Assembly (NCBI GenBank): GCA_964432595.1
Contig: CAYSOF010000011.1
Coordinates: 62,001 to 126,000, forward strand
Direction of reading: 5' to 3'
DNA from: DASYLJ01 sp964432595
GTDB lineage: Bacteria; Desulfobacterota; Binatia; DP-6
DNA length: 64,000 nucleotides
The notes under the pieces were generated by a model. That model worked only from the letters and a program-made list of their open reading frames with translations. It did not search any database and was not told where the DNA came from. Positions 38,599-47,133 of this stretch are shown piece by piece (the first letter of the stretch is position 1; the number at the start of each line of letters is the position of its first letter). Both the position numbers and the translations under genes were made by a program.

Positions 38599-40152
38599 TC
38601 AGCCCACCTCGCCCGCCGCCAGCAGCTCCTGCAGCCGTTCGGCCGTCTTGCCCGTCAGGTTCGACGCCGCGAGGAGCTCGCGCGCCGCCGCCGGCTTCTG
38701 GATGACCAGCTCGGCGAAGGCGACCTTGAGCGCCCGGTACTGCATCGACGGATCCTGGATCGTGCGGGCGCGATCCCATGCCGCTTCCGGATCCGCGGCG
38801 CTCAGCGCGGTTGCGAGCGTGAGCCGGAGCGCGTCGGTCTGCTCCGCCCGCGGCAAGCCGTCGACCCATCGTGCGGCGCGGGCCGGCTCGTCGGTGGCCC
38901 ATGCCTCCACGACGGCGCCGGTCGCCACGGCGCGGAGCCGGTCGTCGGCGAGCAACCGCGTCGCGGCGGCCGCGTCGGCCGGCGCGCCGTCCGCCCACGT
39001 CTCGTACACCGCGGTCACCATCTCGCGGTACGTTCCGTAGTTGTCGGCGACGAACGCCGCGGCCGCCGCGGGATCGGCCTGGCTCCACCCGGCGAGCGCA
39101 CCCTTCACGCCGCTCGCGCGCAGGAACTCGCTCGCGAGCGCCTCCGCCCACGCCGTTCCCGCGGCGCCGTCGCCGAGGGCGAGCTTGCCGGCGATGACAC
39201 GCGCCGCCTCCGCGAGGAGCTCGACGTCCGCGCTCGTCGGCGGCGGCAGCGTTCCGGCGTTCGCCAGCTCCTCGTACACGTCGGGCGCGTTCGCCAGCTC
39301 GGCCTCCGTCACGTTCATCGCGGCGAGGTCGGCCAGGTACTGCGCGTAGTAGTCCTGCGCCATCGACAGCTCGGCCGTCGACAGATGTCCCGCCGCCGCG
39401 CCGGCGTCGGTCTGCGCCATCGCCATCAGAGCGGCGTTCAGCGTCATGGCGCGCTCGGTGGGTCCGCGCAGCGTGGACGCCCACGCGACGGCGGCTTCGC
39501 CGTCCGAGCGCGCCCAGACCGAACCGACCGTCGCATACGCCTGCATGCGACGGAGCGGCGACGTCATCGCCTTCGCGACCGCGATGCCGTCCGTCGGGCT
39601 CCGCTGCGCCAGCGCGCCCGCGATCTGCACGAGCGCGGTGTCGCGGTAGTCGTCGACGAGCCAGGCGTCGGCCCACGCGAGCGCCTCGTCCGCATCCCGG
39701 CGCGTCAGGTGCAGCACGAAGCGACGCAGCGGCGCGAGCACCGCCTCGGACGTCGCCTCCGCCGGCTCGAGCGTCGCGAGCGCGTCGCGCAGCCCGTCGG
39801 CGAGTTGGGCGAGCTGGCGCTCTCGTCCGTCGACCTCGAGCAGCATCAGATACTTCTCGAAGCCGGCCGCGTCCGCCCGGAGCCAGTCCGTCAGGATGGC
39901 GGCCAGGACCGCCCGGCGCCGCGACGGGTCGTCGATGCGCAACGCCGCCTCGACGAGCGCCTGGAAGTCGCGCTCCGTGCCGCCCGTGCTCACCGGCTCG
40001 ACGTCAGGAGCGTCCGGCGCCGCCGCCACCGATGCCGATGGCGGTGGCGCGACCTGTTCCGGCGGCGAGGGCGGGCTCGCCGTGAAGTAGACGAGCACGA
40101 CGACCAACGTCGCTGCCGCGATCGCCACCCACGCGAGCCCGCCCCGCCGCAT
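38599..40152 (-). CDS. Membrane-anchored helical-repeat protein
   Basis: 517 residues. One N-terminal membrane helix (GLAWVAIAAATLVVVLVYF) is followed by a Pro/Ser/Ala-rich linker and then by a long alpha-helical domain. Repeats have the theme 'A-x-A-W-A-x-x-L, P-x-x-R-A-x-x-L-x-x-A' (DEALAWADAWLVDD, EAAVAWASTLRGPTERAMTL, DPEAAWDRARTIQD). They resemble TPR/SEL1-like solenoids and would form a periplasmic scaffold. No enzyme motif. Its ATG overlaps the amidase stop (TGATG), so it is coupled to the amidase and may hold it or another partner. Confidence 0.72.
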   Translation of the reverse strand: MRRGGLAWVAIAAATLVVVLVYFTASPPSPPEQVAPPPSASVAAAPDAPDVEPVSTGGTERDFQALVEAALRIDDPSRRRAVLAAILTDWLRADAAGFEKYLMLLEVDGRERQLAQLADGLRDALATLEPAEATSEAVLAPLRRFVLHLTRRDADEALAWADAWLVDDYRDTALVQIAGALAQRSPTDGIAVAKAMTSPLRRMQAYATVGSVWARSDGEAAVAWASTLRGPTERAMTLNAALMAMAQTDAGAAAGHLSTAELSMAQDYYAQYLADLAAMNVTEAELANAPDVYEELANAGTLPPPTSADVELLAEAARVIAGKLALGDGAAGTAWAEALASEFLRASGVKGALAGWSQADPAAAAAFVADNYGTYREMVTAVYETWADGAPADAAAATRLLADDRLRAVATGAVVEAWATDEPARAARWVDGLPRAEQTDALRLTLATALSAADPEAAWDRARTIQDPSMQYRALKVAFAELVIQKPAAARELLAASNLTGKTAERLQELLAAGEVG

Positions 40153-42338
40153 CAGAGCTTCACCGTTCCGGACAGCGACGACACGTTGCCCGCGAGGTCC
40201 GTCGCCATGACGAGCACCTCGATGCTCGTCACACCGCTCGCGCGCAGCGCCGCCGTGGCCTCGGGCGTGAAGACCGCCGTCCAGTCCTTGCCCTTCACCG
40301 CGGACGCCAGCAGCACGCCGCCGACGCTCACGTCGAGCTTGTCGATGCCGCTCTTGTCCTGCACGGCGCCCTGCAGCGAGTAGACCTCCTTCTTGCCGCC
40401 CTTGATCGTCTTGTTGATCGTCAGCACCGGTGGGACGTCGTCCTGCTTGGCCCAGCGCCGCATGCGGCGCACCTGCCAGTCGAAGACCTCGCCCTCGAGC
40501 GGCGGGGCGAGCGGCGGCGGGTAGCGGTGATGCGTCGCCGCCTCGTACGCGGCGGCGATCGCGAGGACGTTCTTGTCGTCGAACAGACGGCCGCCGAAGT
40601 TCATCGTCAACGGCTCGCGCCGCTCGGCGTCGTACTCGAGGACACCCATCGGCACCGTCACGTTCGGCGTGTACATGAAGTTCACGATGTCGCGGCCGAT
40701 GATCGAGCCGCTCGTCGGTCCCTTGTTCGCCCAGACCGGCCACGCGATCGCGTCGAGGCCCTCCGCGTCCATCCAGTCCTCGAGCGCGTTCTTCTGCTCG
40801 CCGCGCGCGGTGTAGTGCTCGATGCCCTCGGGCGATCCGAACGGGATCAGCGTACCGTCGCTGTAGGCGCCGGTCACCGGGTCGACGTTGTACATCGCGG
40901 CGCGGACGTTCGCGCTGATCTGGTTCACGAGCGACGCCGTCGCGAGGACTTTCGCGGCGAGCGTCTGGTAGTCGTCGCCGGGCTGCTTCACGATCGATTC
41001 GATCAGGCTCCGGTACGAGTACGCCGCGACGCGGTTGTTGTTCGGGCTGACGAGGAGCTGCGTCACCGGCGCGTCGGGCCCGCGGTCGTAGGTCGTGCTC
41101 ACCTGCGGCGGCAGGAAGACGTACTCGACGGTCGCGCCGGCCGCTTCCATGTCCACCTTGGCCTGCTCGACGAGCGCGAAGGTGGCCGGCGTCGTCGTCG
41201 CCACGTTCGTCGTGTTGCCGGTGGCGCCCTCGCCTGGATTCGGATGCGTCAGGCCGACGTAGGTGCCGATGATGCCGATCTTCTTCCCCTGCAGCGTCGC
41301 CGTCTGGAGCGTCTCGGCGAAGCCGCTCTCCGGCACCGGCCGCCGGTCTTCGAGGATCGGGAGGATGGGCGCCCAGATGTCCTCCGGATCCTTCGTGCCC
41401 ACCACGTCACGAATCAGCGCGTTGTCGACCGCGCTGCGGGTCATCGGCCCGATGACGTCGCGCTCGGGGACCAGCGGGATGATCTTGCTCACCGCGATCG
41501 ACCCGCCGCTCACCTTGTAGGCGACGAGCGCGCTGCGGTCGCCGGGGTTGCGGATCGAGCCGCCGGTCTCGCCGCCGAACGTGAAGTTCGTCAGATAGGC
41601 GCCGCTCGACACACCGGAGCCGCCGCTGCTGCCGCCCGGCAGCGCACCCGTCAGGTAGCAGCTGCGCACCGCCCCCTTCACCTGCGAGTTCGAGTTCGTC
41701 GCCGAGTTCGCCCACGTGTCCATGTTCGCGTGGCCCATCACGACGCCGCCCGCCTGGCGCAGCTTCGTGATGACGTAGGAGTCGTTCGGCGTGACGAGGT
41801 CCTTCCAGCCGTTGTGCCCGCCCGTGATGGGCATGTCGGCGATCGAGAACGAGCCTTTCACCAGAAACGGCACGCCGTGCAGCGGCCCGAGCACGACGCC
41901 CTTCTTCCGCAGGCGGTCGGCATCGGCCGCGTCCTCGAGCAGATCGGGGCTGATCGCCAGCACCGCGTTCAGCGGGTTCGTCGGCGACACCGGGCTCGTC
42001 TCGTTGTACGCCTGGATGCGCCGCAGATAGAGGTTCACGAGCTCGACCGACGTCAAGCCGTTCGAGTTCATCGCGGTCGTGATCTCGCCGATGGTCGCCT
42101 CGCCGAGGTCGAACGTCCTGTCGGGATCACGGGGCGGGCGCGGCGGACGCGGATCGCGCGGCGGCCGCGGCGGACGGCCTTCGTCGGTCGGTTGCACGCT
42201 CGGCGTGTCGGGAGGCGTGCCGGTCTCGCCCGCGTTCTCCTGCGCGACGGCGATACCCGTCGCGAGCGTGATGCTGAGTAGCGATGCTGCGACGACGGCA
42301 CGTGTCCCACGAACCACTCTCGAACGGTGCACCCTCAT
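40152..42338 (-). CDS. Exported amidase-signature hydrolase with C-terminal Ig-like domain
   Basis: 728 residues. A signal peptide (VVAASLLSITLATGIAVAQ) is followed by a Pro/Arg-rich linker (RPPRPPRDP repeated). The amidase-signature core keeps the Ser-cisSer-Lys triad: Lys in GVPFLVKGSF, GGSSGGSG with the cis-Ser, and the nucleophile in GGETGGSIRNP. The C-terminal 95 residues (PVLTINKTIKGGKKEVYSLQ, then VLVMATDLAGNVSSLSGTV) are an Ig-like domain. Amidase-signature enzymes cleave amides; the exported form suggests peptidyl or xenobiotic amides outside the cytoplasm. Start at 42338 supported by GAGGAG 6 bases upstream. Confidence 0.87.
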   Translation of the reverse strand: MRVHRSRVVRGTRAVVAASLLSITLATGIAVAQENAGETGTPPDTPSVQPTDEGRPPRPPRDPRPPRPPRDPDRTFDLGEATIGEITTAMNSNGLTSVELVNLYLRRIQAYNETSPVSPTNPLNAVLAISPDLLEDAADADRLRKKGVVLGPLHGVPFLVKGSFSIADMPITGGHNGWKDLVTPNDSYVITKLRQAGGVVMGHANMDTWANSATNSNSQVKGAVRSCYLTGALPGGSSGGSGVSSGAYLTNFTFGGETGGSIRNPGDRSALVAYKVSGGSIAVSKIIPLVPERDVIGPMTRSAVDNALIRDVVGTKDPEDIWAPILPILEDRRPVPESGFAETLQTATLQGKKIGIIGTYVGLTHPNPGEGATGNTTNVATTTPATFALVEQAKVDMEAAGATVEYVFLPPQVSTTYDRGPDAPVTQLLVSPNNNRVAAYSYRSLIESIVKQPGDDYQTLAAKVLATASLVNQISANVRAAMYNVDPVTGAYSDGTLIPFGSPEGIEHYTARGEQKNALEDWMDAEGLDAIAWPVWANKGPTSGSIIGRDIVNFMYTPNVTVPMGVLEYDAERREPLTMNFGGRLFDDKNVLAIAAAYEAATHHRYPPPLAPPLEGEVFDWQVRRMRRWAKQDDVPPVLTINKTIKGGKKEVYSLQGAVQDKSGIDKLDVSVGGVLLASAVKGKDWTAVFTPEATAALRASGVTSIEVLVMATDLAGNVSSLSGTVKL

Positions 42339-42718
42339 GTCGTTCTCCTCTCGGCAGCGGCGTCCCCGAGCGGACGCCGCGTTCGCCGCGACGCAGTGCA
42401 AGGCACGCGCCATGAGACGCGCCATGAACGGACGGGTGCCGCCCCGTGCGCATCGCCGCACCGCCGTGGCGACGGGCAGCGCGCTGCGTAGGACGCGGGC
42501 AACGCGCACGTGCGGCGGTCACGATGTGACCGGGTGCGATCCGCGCGCCGTCAGCACGCGTCGCATGACGCGCGTCGATCGTGCCGCGCGCGCTGAAAGA
42601 CGGCCGCTACGGGACCGTGTCGCCGACGGCCGTCCACGGGGTCGGCGACGACGCGGCGTCGCCGTCGAATCGGCGATCTCGATCCGACGTCAGCGGCGCG
42701 AGCGCGCGCCGCCCACCG
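42339..42718. other. 380-base stretch without a recognisable gene
   Basis: I find no convincing coding signal on either strand between the amidase start and the esterase stop. It holds the amidase leader with its Shine-Dalgarno sequence and a perfect 7-base inverted repeat, CGGTCAC-GAT-GTGACCG, at 42516-42532, which could be a regulator site. Open frames here have the composition of antisense shadows. Confidence 0.5.
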
Positions 42719-44140
42719 TCACTGCGCCGCGTTCGTGAGATCCATCTCCCAGTAGAGGAAGTTGGTCGTCTGGTCGAAGATCTCCGTCTTGTGCGCGACG
42801 TAGGGCACGTGGCCCGCCCCCGCCCAGGTGGTCAGGAACGAGTCGAGACCGGCGGCCGTCGCCGCGTTGACCGTACCCACGGCCCACGAGTACGGCACGA
42901 CGAAGTCCGACGTGCCGTGGAAGAGCAGGCTCGGCGCGTCGCCGGCGTTGACCGCCGGTCCGATCCGGGCGCCCGAGAGCGACACGGCCGCGGCCACCGA
43001 CGCGGCCGCGTTCTCGGCCGAGGCGAACCCGACGTTCAGCGCCGTGATCGCCCCCGCGGACGTGCCGGAGATGGCGATCCGCGTCGTGTCGATGCCGTAC
43101 GTCGCGGCGTTGGCGCGGAGGTACTGGACGGCGGTCTGCGCGTCCTGCTGCGCCTCGGTGATCGCCGTGATGCAGAGCGGGGTCACGCCGCCGGCCGAGC
43201 AGCCGGGCGGCTCCAGGCGATACGAGATCGAGACGTTCAGGTAGCCCTTGCGCGCGAACAGCATCGCCTGCTCGACCAGCTCGGGCGACGTCTTGCTGCC
43301 GGTCGCGAACGAGCCGCCGTGCACCCAGACGATCGCGGGCCGCTCGGTCTCGGGGTCGCCGATCGGCTGGTAGACGTCCATCAGCAGCGTGACCGTCTGC
43401 CCCGACGCATTCACCGCGCTGCCGTACACGACGTTGCTCGTCACGCTGGAGCCGCCGAAGACCAGATCGCGGTAGCGGAGCGGCGCCGGGCCCGGCGGTA
43501 CGCGGAACGGAATCGGCGGCAGCGTGGTCGTCGTGGTGGACGTCGAGGTGGTCGTCGTGGTGGGCGCGATGCAGGAGCCCTGCAGCGTGGGCTTCGCGAT
43601 CTTGAAGTAGGTGTCGCCGGTCGTCGTCACCCGGCCGTCCGCGAAGAGCACGCTGTACGAATCGCCCCCGGCGATGGTGAGCAGCGCGCAGCCGGCGCCC
43701 GGTCCCGGCGGCACCAGCGAGACCGCGCCGAGCCGCCCGTCGATCGCGATCTTGATCTGGAACGTCCCGCCCTTGCTCTTGAGCTCGGCGCTCTTGACCG
43801 GGCCGTTCTCGCCCTTCGCGTCGCGGTACTTGAAGCCCTTCACGGCGTCGCCCGTCCAGAACGGCTTGCCGCTCGTGGCGCTGTTGCCCGCCGGCAGCGC
43901 GTAGACGTCTTCGCTCGACGTCACGCCGTCGAGCGTGACCGTGAGCGATGCGCCGTTGGCGACCGGATCGCCGACGAGCGTGGCGTCGGTGGCGGTCTCC
44001 TTCGCCTTGATCGAGACGGCCCGACGGTCGGGCGGGCCCGGATTCTTCACCGTCAGGTCCTTGCCGAGCACCGTCTGGTCGGCCGCATGGACCGGCGACA
44101 CGGCCAGCGAGAGCGCGAGGGCGAGCAGCAGGCGACGCAT
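42719..44140 (-). CDS. Exported carboxylesterase/lipase-like hydrolase with an N-terminal beta domain
   Basis: 473 residues with a signal peptide (MRRLLLALALSLAVSPVHA). Residues about 20-190 are a beta domain (LKSKGGTFQIKIAIDG, FWTGDAVKGFKYRDAKG) related to the ones in other exported proteins here. A Thr/Ser linker (TTTTTSTSTTTTTLPP) follows. The catalytic domain has the oxyanion HGGS (VWVHGGSFATGSK), the nucleophile elbow GTSAG in ISGTSAGAITALN, and a late His in AGHVPYVAH. This is a type B carboxylesterase-like or hormone-sensitive-lipase-like enzyme. GGGAGG lies 7 bases before the ATG. Divergent from the SnoaL-like gene at 44280. Confidence 0.83.
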   Translation of the reverse strand: MRRLLLALALSLAVSPVHAADQTVLGKDLTVKNPGPPDRRAVSIKAKETATDATLVGDPVANGASLTVTLDGVTSSEDVYALPAGNSATSGKPFWTGDAVKGFKYRDAKGENGPVKSAELKSKGGTFQIKIAIDGRLGAVSLVPPGPGAGCALLTIAGGDSYSVLFADGRVTTTGDTYFKIAKPTLQGSCIAPTTTTTSTSTTTTTLPPIPFRVPPGPAPLRYRDLVFGGSSVTSNVVYGSAVNASGQTVTLLMDVYQPIGDPETERPAIVWVHGGSFATGSKTSPELVEQAMLFARKGYLNVSISYRLEPPGCSAGGVTPLCITAITEAQQDAQTAVQYLRANAATYGIDTTRIAISGTSAGAITALNVGFASAENAAASVAAAVSLSGARIGPAVNAGDAPSLLFHGTSDFVVPYSWAVGTVNAATAAGLDSFLTTWAGAGHVPYVAHKTEIFDQTTNFLYWEMDLTNAAQ

Positions 44141-44203
44141 CAGGGAACCTCCCATGGGACCTCCGTCGGAACAGGGCTGGAACGCGGCGGGCGGCGAGAC
44201 CCT

Positions 44204-44233
44204 ACCATTGCGCCTGGTACCCGGGTCAATGGT
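44204..44233. promoter_or_regulatory. Palindromic element in a divergent promoter region
   Basis: ACCATTG (44204-44210) and CAATGGT (44227-44233) are perfect 7-base inverted arms; the spacer contains GGTACC. On the minus strand the right arm leads into TTGACC (a -35 candidate for the esterase gene), with TAGGGT further down. A regulator here could control both divergent genes. Confidence 0.4.
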
Positions 44234-44279
44234 GTTTCGCCGGTCTTCACCGCGCCCGGGTGCGCGCTATCGTCGTCGC

Positions 44280-44732
44280 ATGACCACCACCGCCGAACGC
44301 CTCGAGCGCTTCTTCGCCGACTACGAGGCCCGCACCAATCGCGCGCTCGCCGACCCCGACGACGTCGACCTCGACGCCACCGCCGCGGCGTTCGCCGAGT
44401 GGTTCGTGGCGGCCAGCCCCGCCGGCGTCGGTGGCGGGCGCAGCGGGGAGACGCTGCGCGACGCCATCCCGGTGGGCCTGGATCTCTATCGCCGGATCGG
44501 CACCACGGCGATGCAGGTCCGCTCGCTCGAGACGACCGAGATCGACGCGCTGCACGCGATGTGCCGCGTCGGCTGGGAGGCGCGCTACGAGCGCAAGGAC
44601 GGCCGCCGCCTCACCACGGCGTTCGACGTCGTCTACCTGCTCCAGCTGCGCGACACCGGCCCCGTCATCTTCGCGTGGATCGCCGGCGACGAGCAGGCCC
44701 GCCATCGCGAGCTCGGGCTCACGCCGGAGTGA
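44280..44732 (+). CDS. SnoaL-like (NTF2-fold) protein
   Basis: 150 residues. It opens with TTAERLERFFADYEARTNRAL and includes DATAAAFAEWFVAASP, LETTEIDALHAMCRVGWEARY and FDVVYLLQLRDTGPVIFAWIAG, the helix-then-curved-sheet pattern of NTF2-like proteins. A role as a small hydrolase, isomerase or binding protein is possible; no conserved catalytic pair can be assigned. Its end overlaps the convergent acyl-CoA dehydrogenase gene by 14 bases. Confidence 0.65.
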   Translation: MTTTAERLERFFADYEARTNRALADPDDVDLDATAAAFAEWFVAASPAGVGGGRSGETLRDAIPVGLDLYRRIGTTAMQVRSLETTEIDALHAMCRVGWEARYERKDGRRLTTAFDVVYLLQLRDTGPVIFAWIAGDEQARHRELGLTPE

Positions 44733-45855
44733 GCGCGCGGGCGGCGAGCCGATCGCCCAGCTGTGCCAGATGCACCCCGGCGCCGCCGAGGGTGAGCTCG
44801 ATCTGTCGCGTCCGCCGGAAGTAGCGGAAGAGCGGATATTCGGTGTCGACGCCGATGCCGCCATGCAGATGTTGCGCCGCGTGGGCGACGCGGAACCCGC
44901 CCTCCGCCGCCCAGAACTTGGCGGTGTCGAGCGCCTCGTCCGCGTCGAGACCCGCGCCGAGCCGCCACGCCGCCTGCCGAGCCGTCAGCGTCACGGCCTC
45001 GGTGTCGATGTAGGCGTCGGCCGCGCGCTGGGCGACCGCCTGGAACGTGGCGATCTTCTGGCCGAACTGCTCGCGCTCGGAGACGTGCGCCGCGGTCAGA
45101 CGGAGCGCCTCGGCACAGACGCCCGCCTGCATGGCGCAGAGCCCCGCCGTGAGCCGGCGGACCGTCCACGCGACGATCTCCGCCCCGGCGCGCGCGGCGC
45201 CGAGCACGTCGTCGCCGGCGACCCGCACGCCGTCGAGGCGCACCGTCGACAGCAGCTCGCCCGCGGTGCTCTCGGCGCGCGTCACCTGCACGCCGCCCGC
45301 GCGCGGATCGACCAGGAAGACGGCGCACGCGTCGTCGGCGATCCGCGCCGGCACGAGCAGCAGGTCCGCGGCGTGCGCCGCGGGCACGAGCCGCTTCTCG
45401 CCGTCGAGCCGCCAGCCGTCCCCGTCACGTCGCGCGGTCGTCGCGGGCAGGAGCGCGGCGAGCTCGTTCCCCTCCTCGACGAGCGCCGGCGCGAGCAGCA
45501 GCGAGCCGTCGCAGACCGCCGGCAGGATGCGCCGGCGCTGCGCCGGCGTGCCGAACGCGTCGATCGGCATGGCCGCCCCGACCACCGTCGCCAGGTACGG
45601 GAGCGGCGCGACGGTGCGTCCGATCTGCTCGAGCACGAGGCAGGCCTCGACGATCCCGAGGCCGGTGCCGCCGACGTCCTCGGCGAGCGGGACGCCGAGC
45701 AGCCCGGCCTCGGCGAGCCGCGTCCATTCGTCGCGCGCGATGCGGTCGTCGGTGGCGTCGATGGCGCGCAGCCGCTCGCGCGTCAGCGACTCGCGCAGGA
45801 TCTGGAGCGCCAGGTCGGCGATGGCGCGCTGGTTTTCGTCGAGCTCGAGGTCCAT
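44719..45855 (-). CDS. Acyl-CoA dehydrogenase, probable non-catalytic beta subunit
   Basis: 378 residues with the acyl-CoA dehydrogenase fold: N-terminal helices (MDLELDENQRAIADLALQIL), a middle beta domain (GDGWRLDGEKRLVPAAHAAD) and a C-terminal helical domain (REQFGQKIATFQAVAQRAADAYIDTEA). The helix that carries the catalytic Glu in isovaleryl-CoA-type enzymes reads WTVRRLTAGL here, without Glu, and the other family position (Y-E-G-T) reads LTLGGAG. Both base positions are thus lost, while FAD-site motifs (QHLHGGIGV) remain. Together with the upstream partner, 7 bases away, this fits the beta chain of an alpha2beta2 dehydrogenase as known for steroid side-chain degradation. Confidence 0.82.
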   Translation of the reverse strand: MDLELDENQRAIADLALQILRESLTRERLRAIDATDDRIARDEWTRLAEAGLLGVPLAEDVGGTGLGIVEACLVLEQIGRTVAPLPYLATVVGAAMPIDAFGTPAQRRRILPAVCDGSLLLAPALVEEGNELAALLPATTARRDGDGWRLDGEKRLVPAAHAADLLLVPARIADDACAVFLVDPRAGGVQVTRAESTAGELLSTVRLDGVRVAGDDVLGAARAGAEIVAWTVRRLTAGLCAMQAGVCAEALRLTAAHVSEREQFGQKIATFQAVAQRAADAYIDTEAVTLTARQAAWRLGAGLDADEALDTAKFWAAEGGFRVAHAAQHLHGGIGVDTEYPLFRYFRRTRQIELTLGGAGVHLAQLGDRLAARALTPA

Positions 45856-45862
45856 CGCATCC

Positions 45863-47029
45863 TCAGTGGCGCGGGATGCGCGGCATCCCGAGGCCGAAGA
45901 GCGCGATCAGGTCGCGCTGCACTTCGTTCGTGCCGCCCCCGAAGGTGAGGAACAGCGTGCCCTGGTACGCGCGCTCGAGACGGCCGCGCAGCGGCGCGTC
46001 GTCCGTGCCGCGCAACGCACCGCGCGAGCCGAACACCTCGAGCAGGAGCCGGTAGGCCTCGCAGAAGAACTCGGTGCCGAACACCTTGGTGGCGCTCGAG
46101 TCGGCCGGATTCGCCGCCGTGCTCGTGACGGCCTTCCAGTTCATGAGCTTCAGGAACTCGAGCCGCGCATGGACCCGCGCCAGGTTGAGCCGTACCCAGT
46201 CCTGGTCGATGACGCGGCGGCCGTCGGCGAGCCGCGTCTCGGCGGCCCAGCGCATGGTGTCCTCGTAGACCTTCTCGACCATGCCCGGCGGCGCGATCGC
46301 GACCCGCTCGTAGTTCAGCTGGTTCGTGATCAGCTTCCAGCCCTTGTTGAGCTCGCCGATCAGCGCCGAGCCGGGCACGCGCACGTTGTCGTAGAAGGTG
46401 TTCGTCGTGCCCGACTCCACGAGCGTATGGATGATCGAGTACGAGAAGCCCGGGGTGGACGTCGGCACCGCGAAGATCGAGATGCCCTTGTGCTTCGGCG
46501 CGTCGGGATCGGTCCGCGCCGCGAGCCAGATGTAGTCGGCATAGCCCGCCAGGCTCGTGTAGATCTTCTGGCCGGTGATGAGCCAGTCGTCGCCGTCGCG
46601 GACGGCGCGCGTCCGCAGCGACGCCAGGTCCGTTCCCGACTGCGGCTCGGTGTAGCCGACCGCGAAGTGCAGCTCGCCGCGCAGGATGCGGGGCAGGAAG
46701 AAGCGCTTCTGCTCCTCGCTGCCGAAGGCCATGATCGTCTGCGCGATCGCGTTGATCGTCAGCGCCGGGATGGGCGCCATCGCGCGCCACGACTCGTCGT
46801 AGAAGACGAACTGCTCGGCGTGGCTGCGGCCCTGCCCGCCGTACTCCGTCGGCCACCCGATCCCGAGCCATCCGTCGCGGCCCATCTGGCGGACCGCCTC
46901 GAGGCAATGCGGCCCGCCGGTGTCACCGCGGGCGACCTCGGCCTGGACCTCGGGGGTCATGATCTTCGCGAAGTAGGCGCGCAGCTCGGAGCGCAGCGCC
47001 TCCTGTTCCGGCGTGTAGGCGACGTACAT
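45863..47029 (-). CDS. Acyl-CoA dehydrogenase, probable catalytic alpha subunit
   Basis: 388 residues. The motifs VGYTEPQSGTDLASL (about 124-138) and ITGQKIYTSLAGYADYIWLAART contact FAD and substrate. NQLNYERVAIA places Glu241 where isovaleryl-CoA dehydrogenase and the actinobacterial FadE26/ChsE4-type chains have their catalytic base. The alternative site, Y-E-G-T in medium-chain enzymes, reads FGGGT, without Glu. It is encoded just upstream of a second dehydrogenase lacking both bases, so the pair is likely one heterotetramer oxidising bulky acyl-CoAs (steroid- or terpenoid-like). The substrate is inferred from family parallels only. Confidence 0.87.
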   Translation of the reverse strand: MYVAYTPEQEALRSELRAYFAKIMTPEVQAEVARGDTGGPHCLEAVRQMGRDGWLGIGWPTEYGGQGRSHAEQFVFYDESWRAMAPIPALTINAIAQTIMAFGSEEQKRFFLPRILRGELHFAVGYTEPQSGTDLASLRTRAVRDGDDWLITGQKIYTSLAGYADYIWLAARTDPDAPKHKGISIFAVPTSTPGFSYSIIHTLVESGTTNTFYDNVRVPGSALIGELNKGWKLITNQLNYERVAIAPPGMVEKVYEDTMRWAAETRLADGRRVIDQDWVRLNLARVHARLEFLKLMNWKAVTSTAANPADSSATKVFGTEFFCEAYRLLLEVFGSRGALRGTDDAPLRGRLERAYQGTLFLTFGGGTNEVQRDLIALFGLGMPRIPRH

Positions 47030-47133
47030 GGCGAACGGCGACGGACCTTGCCGCGCCGACACCCTCGCCGTCAAACGTCGGGCCTGGGGGACCCGCGCGG
47101 GCCGCCGTGCTGCGGCGGCCCGCGCCCGGGTGG

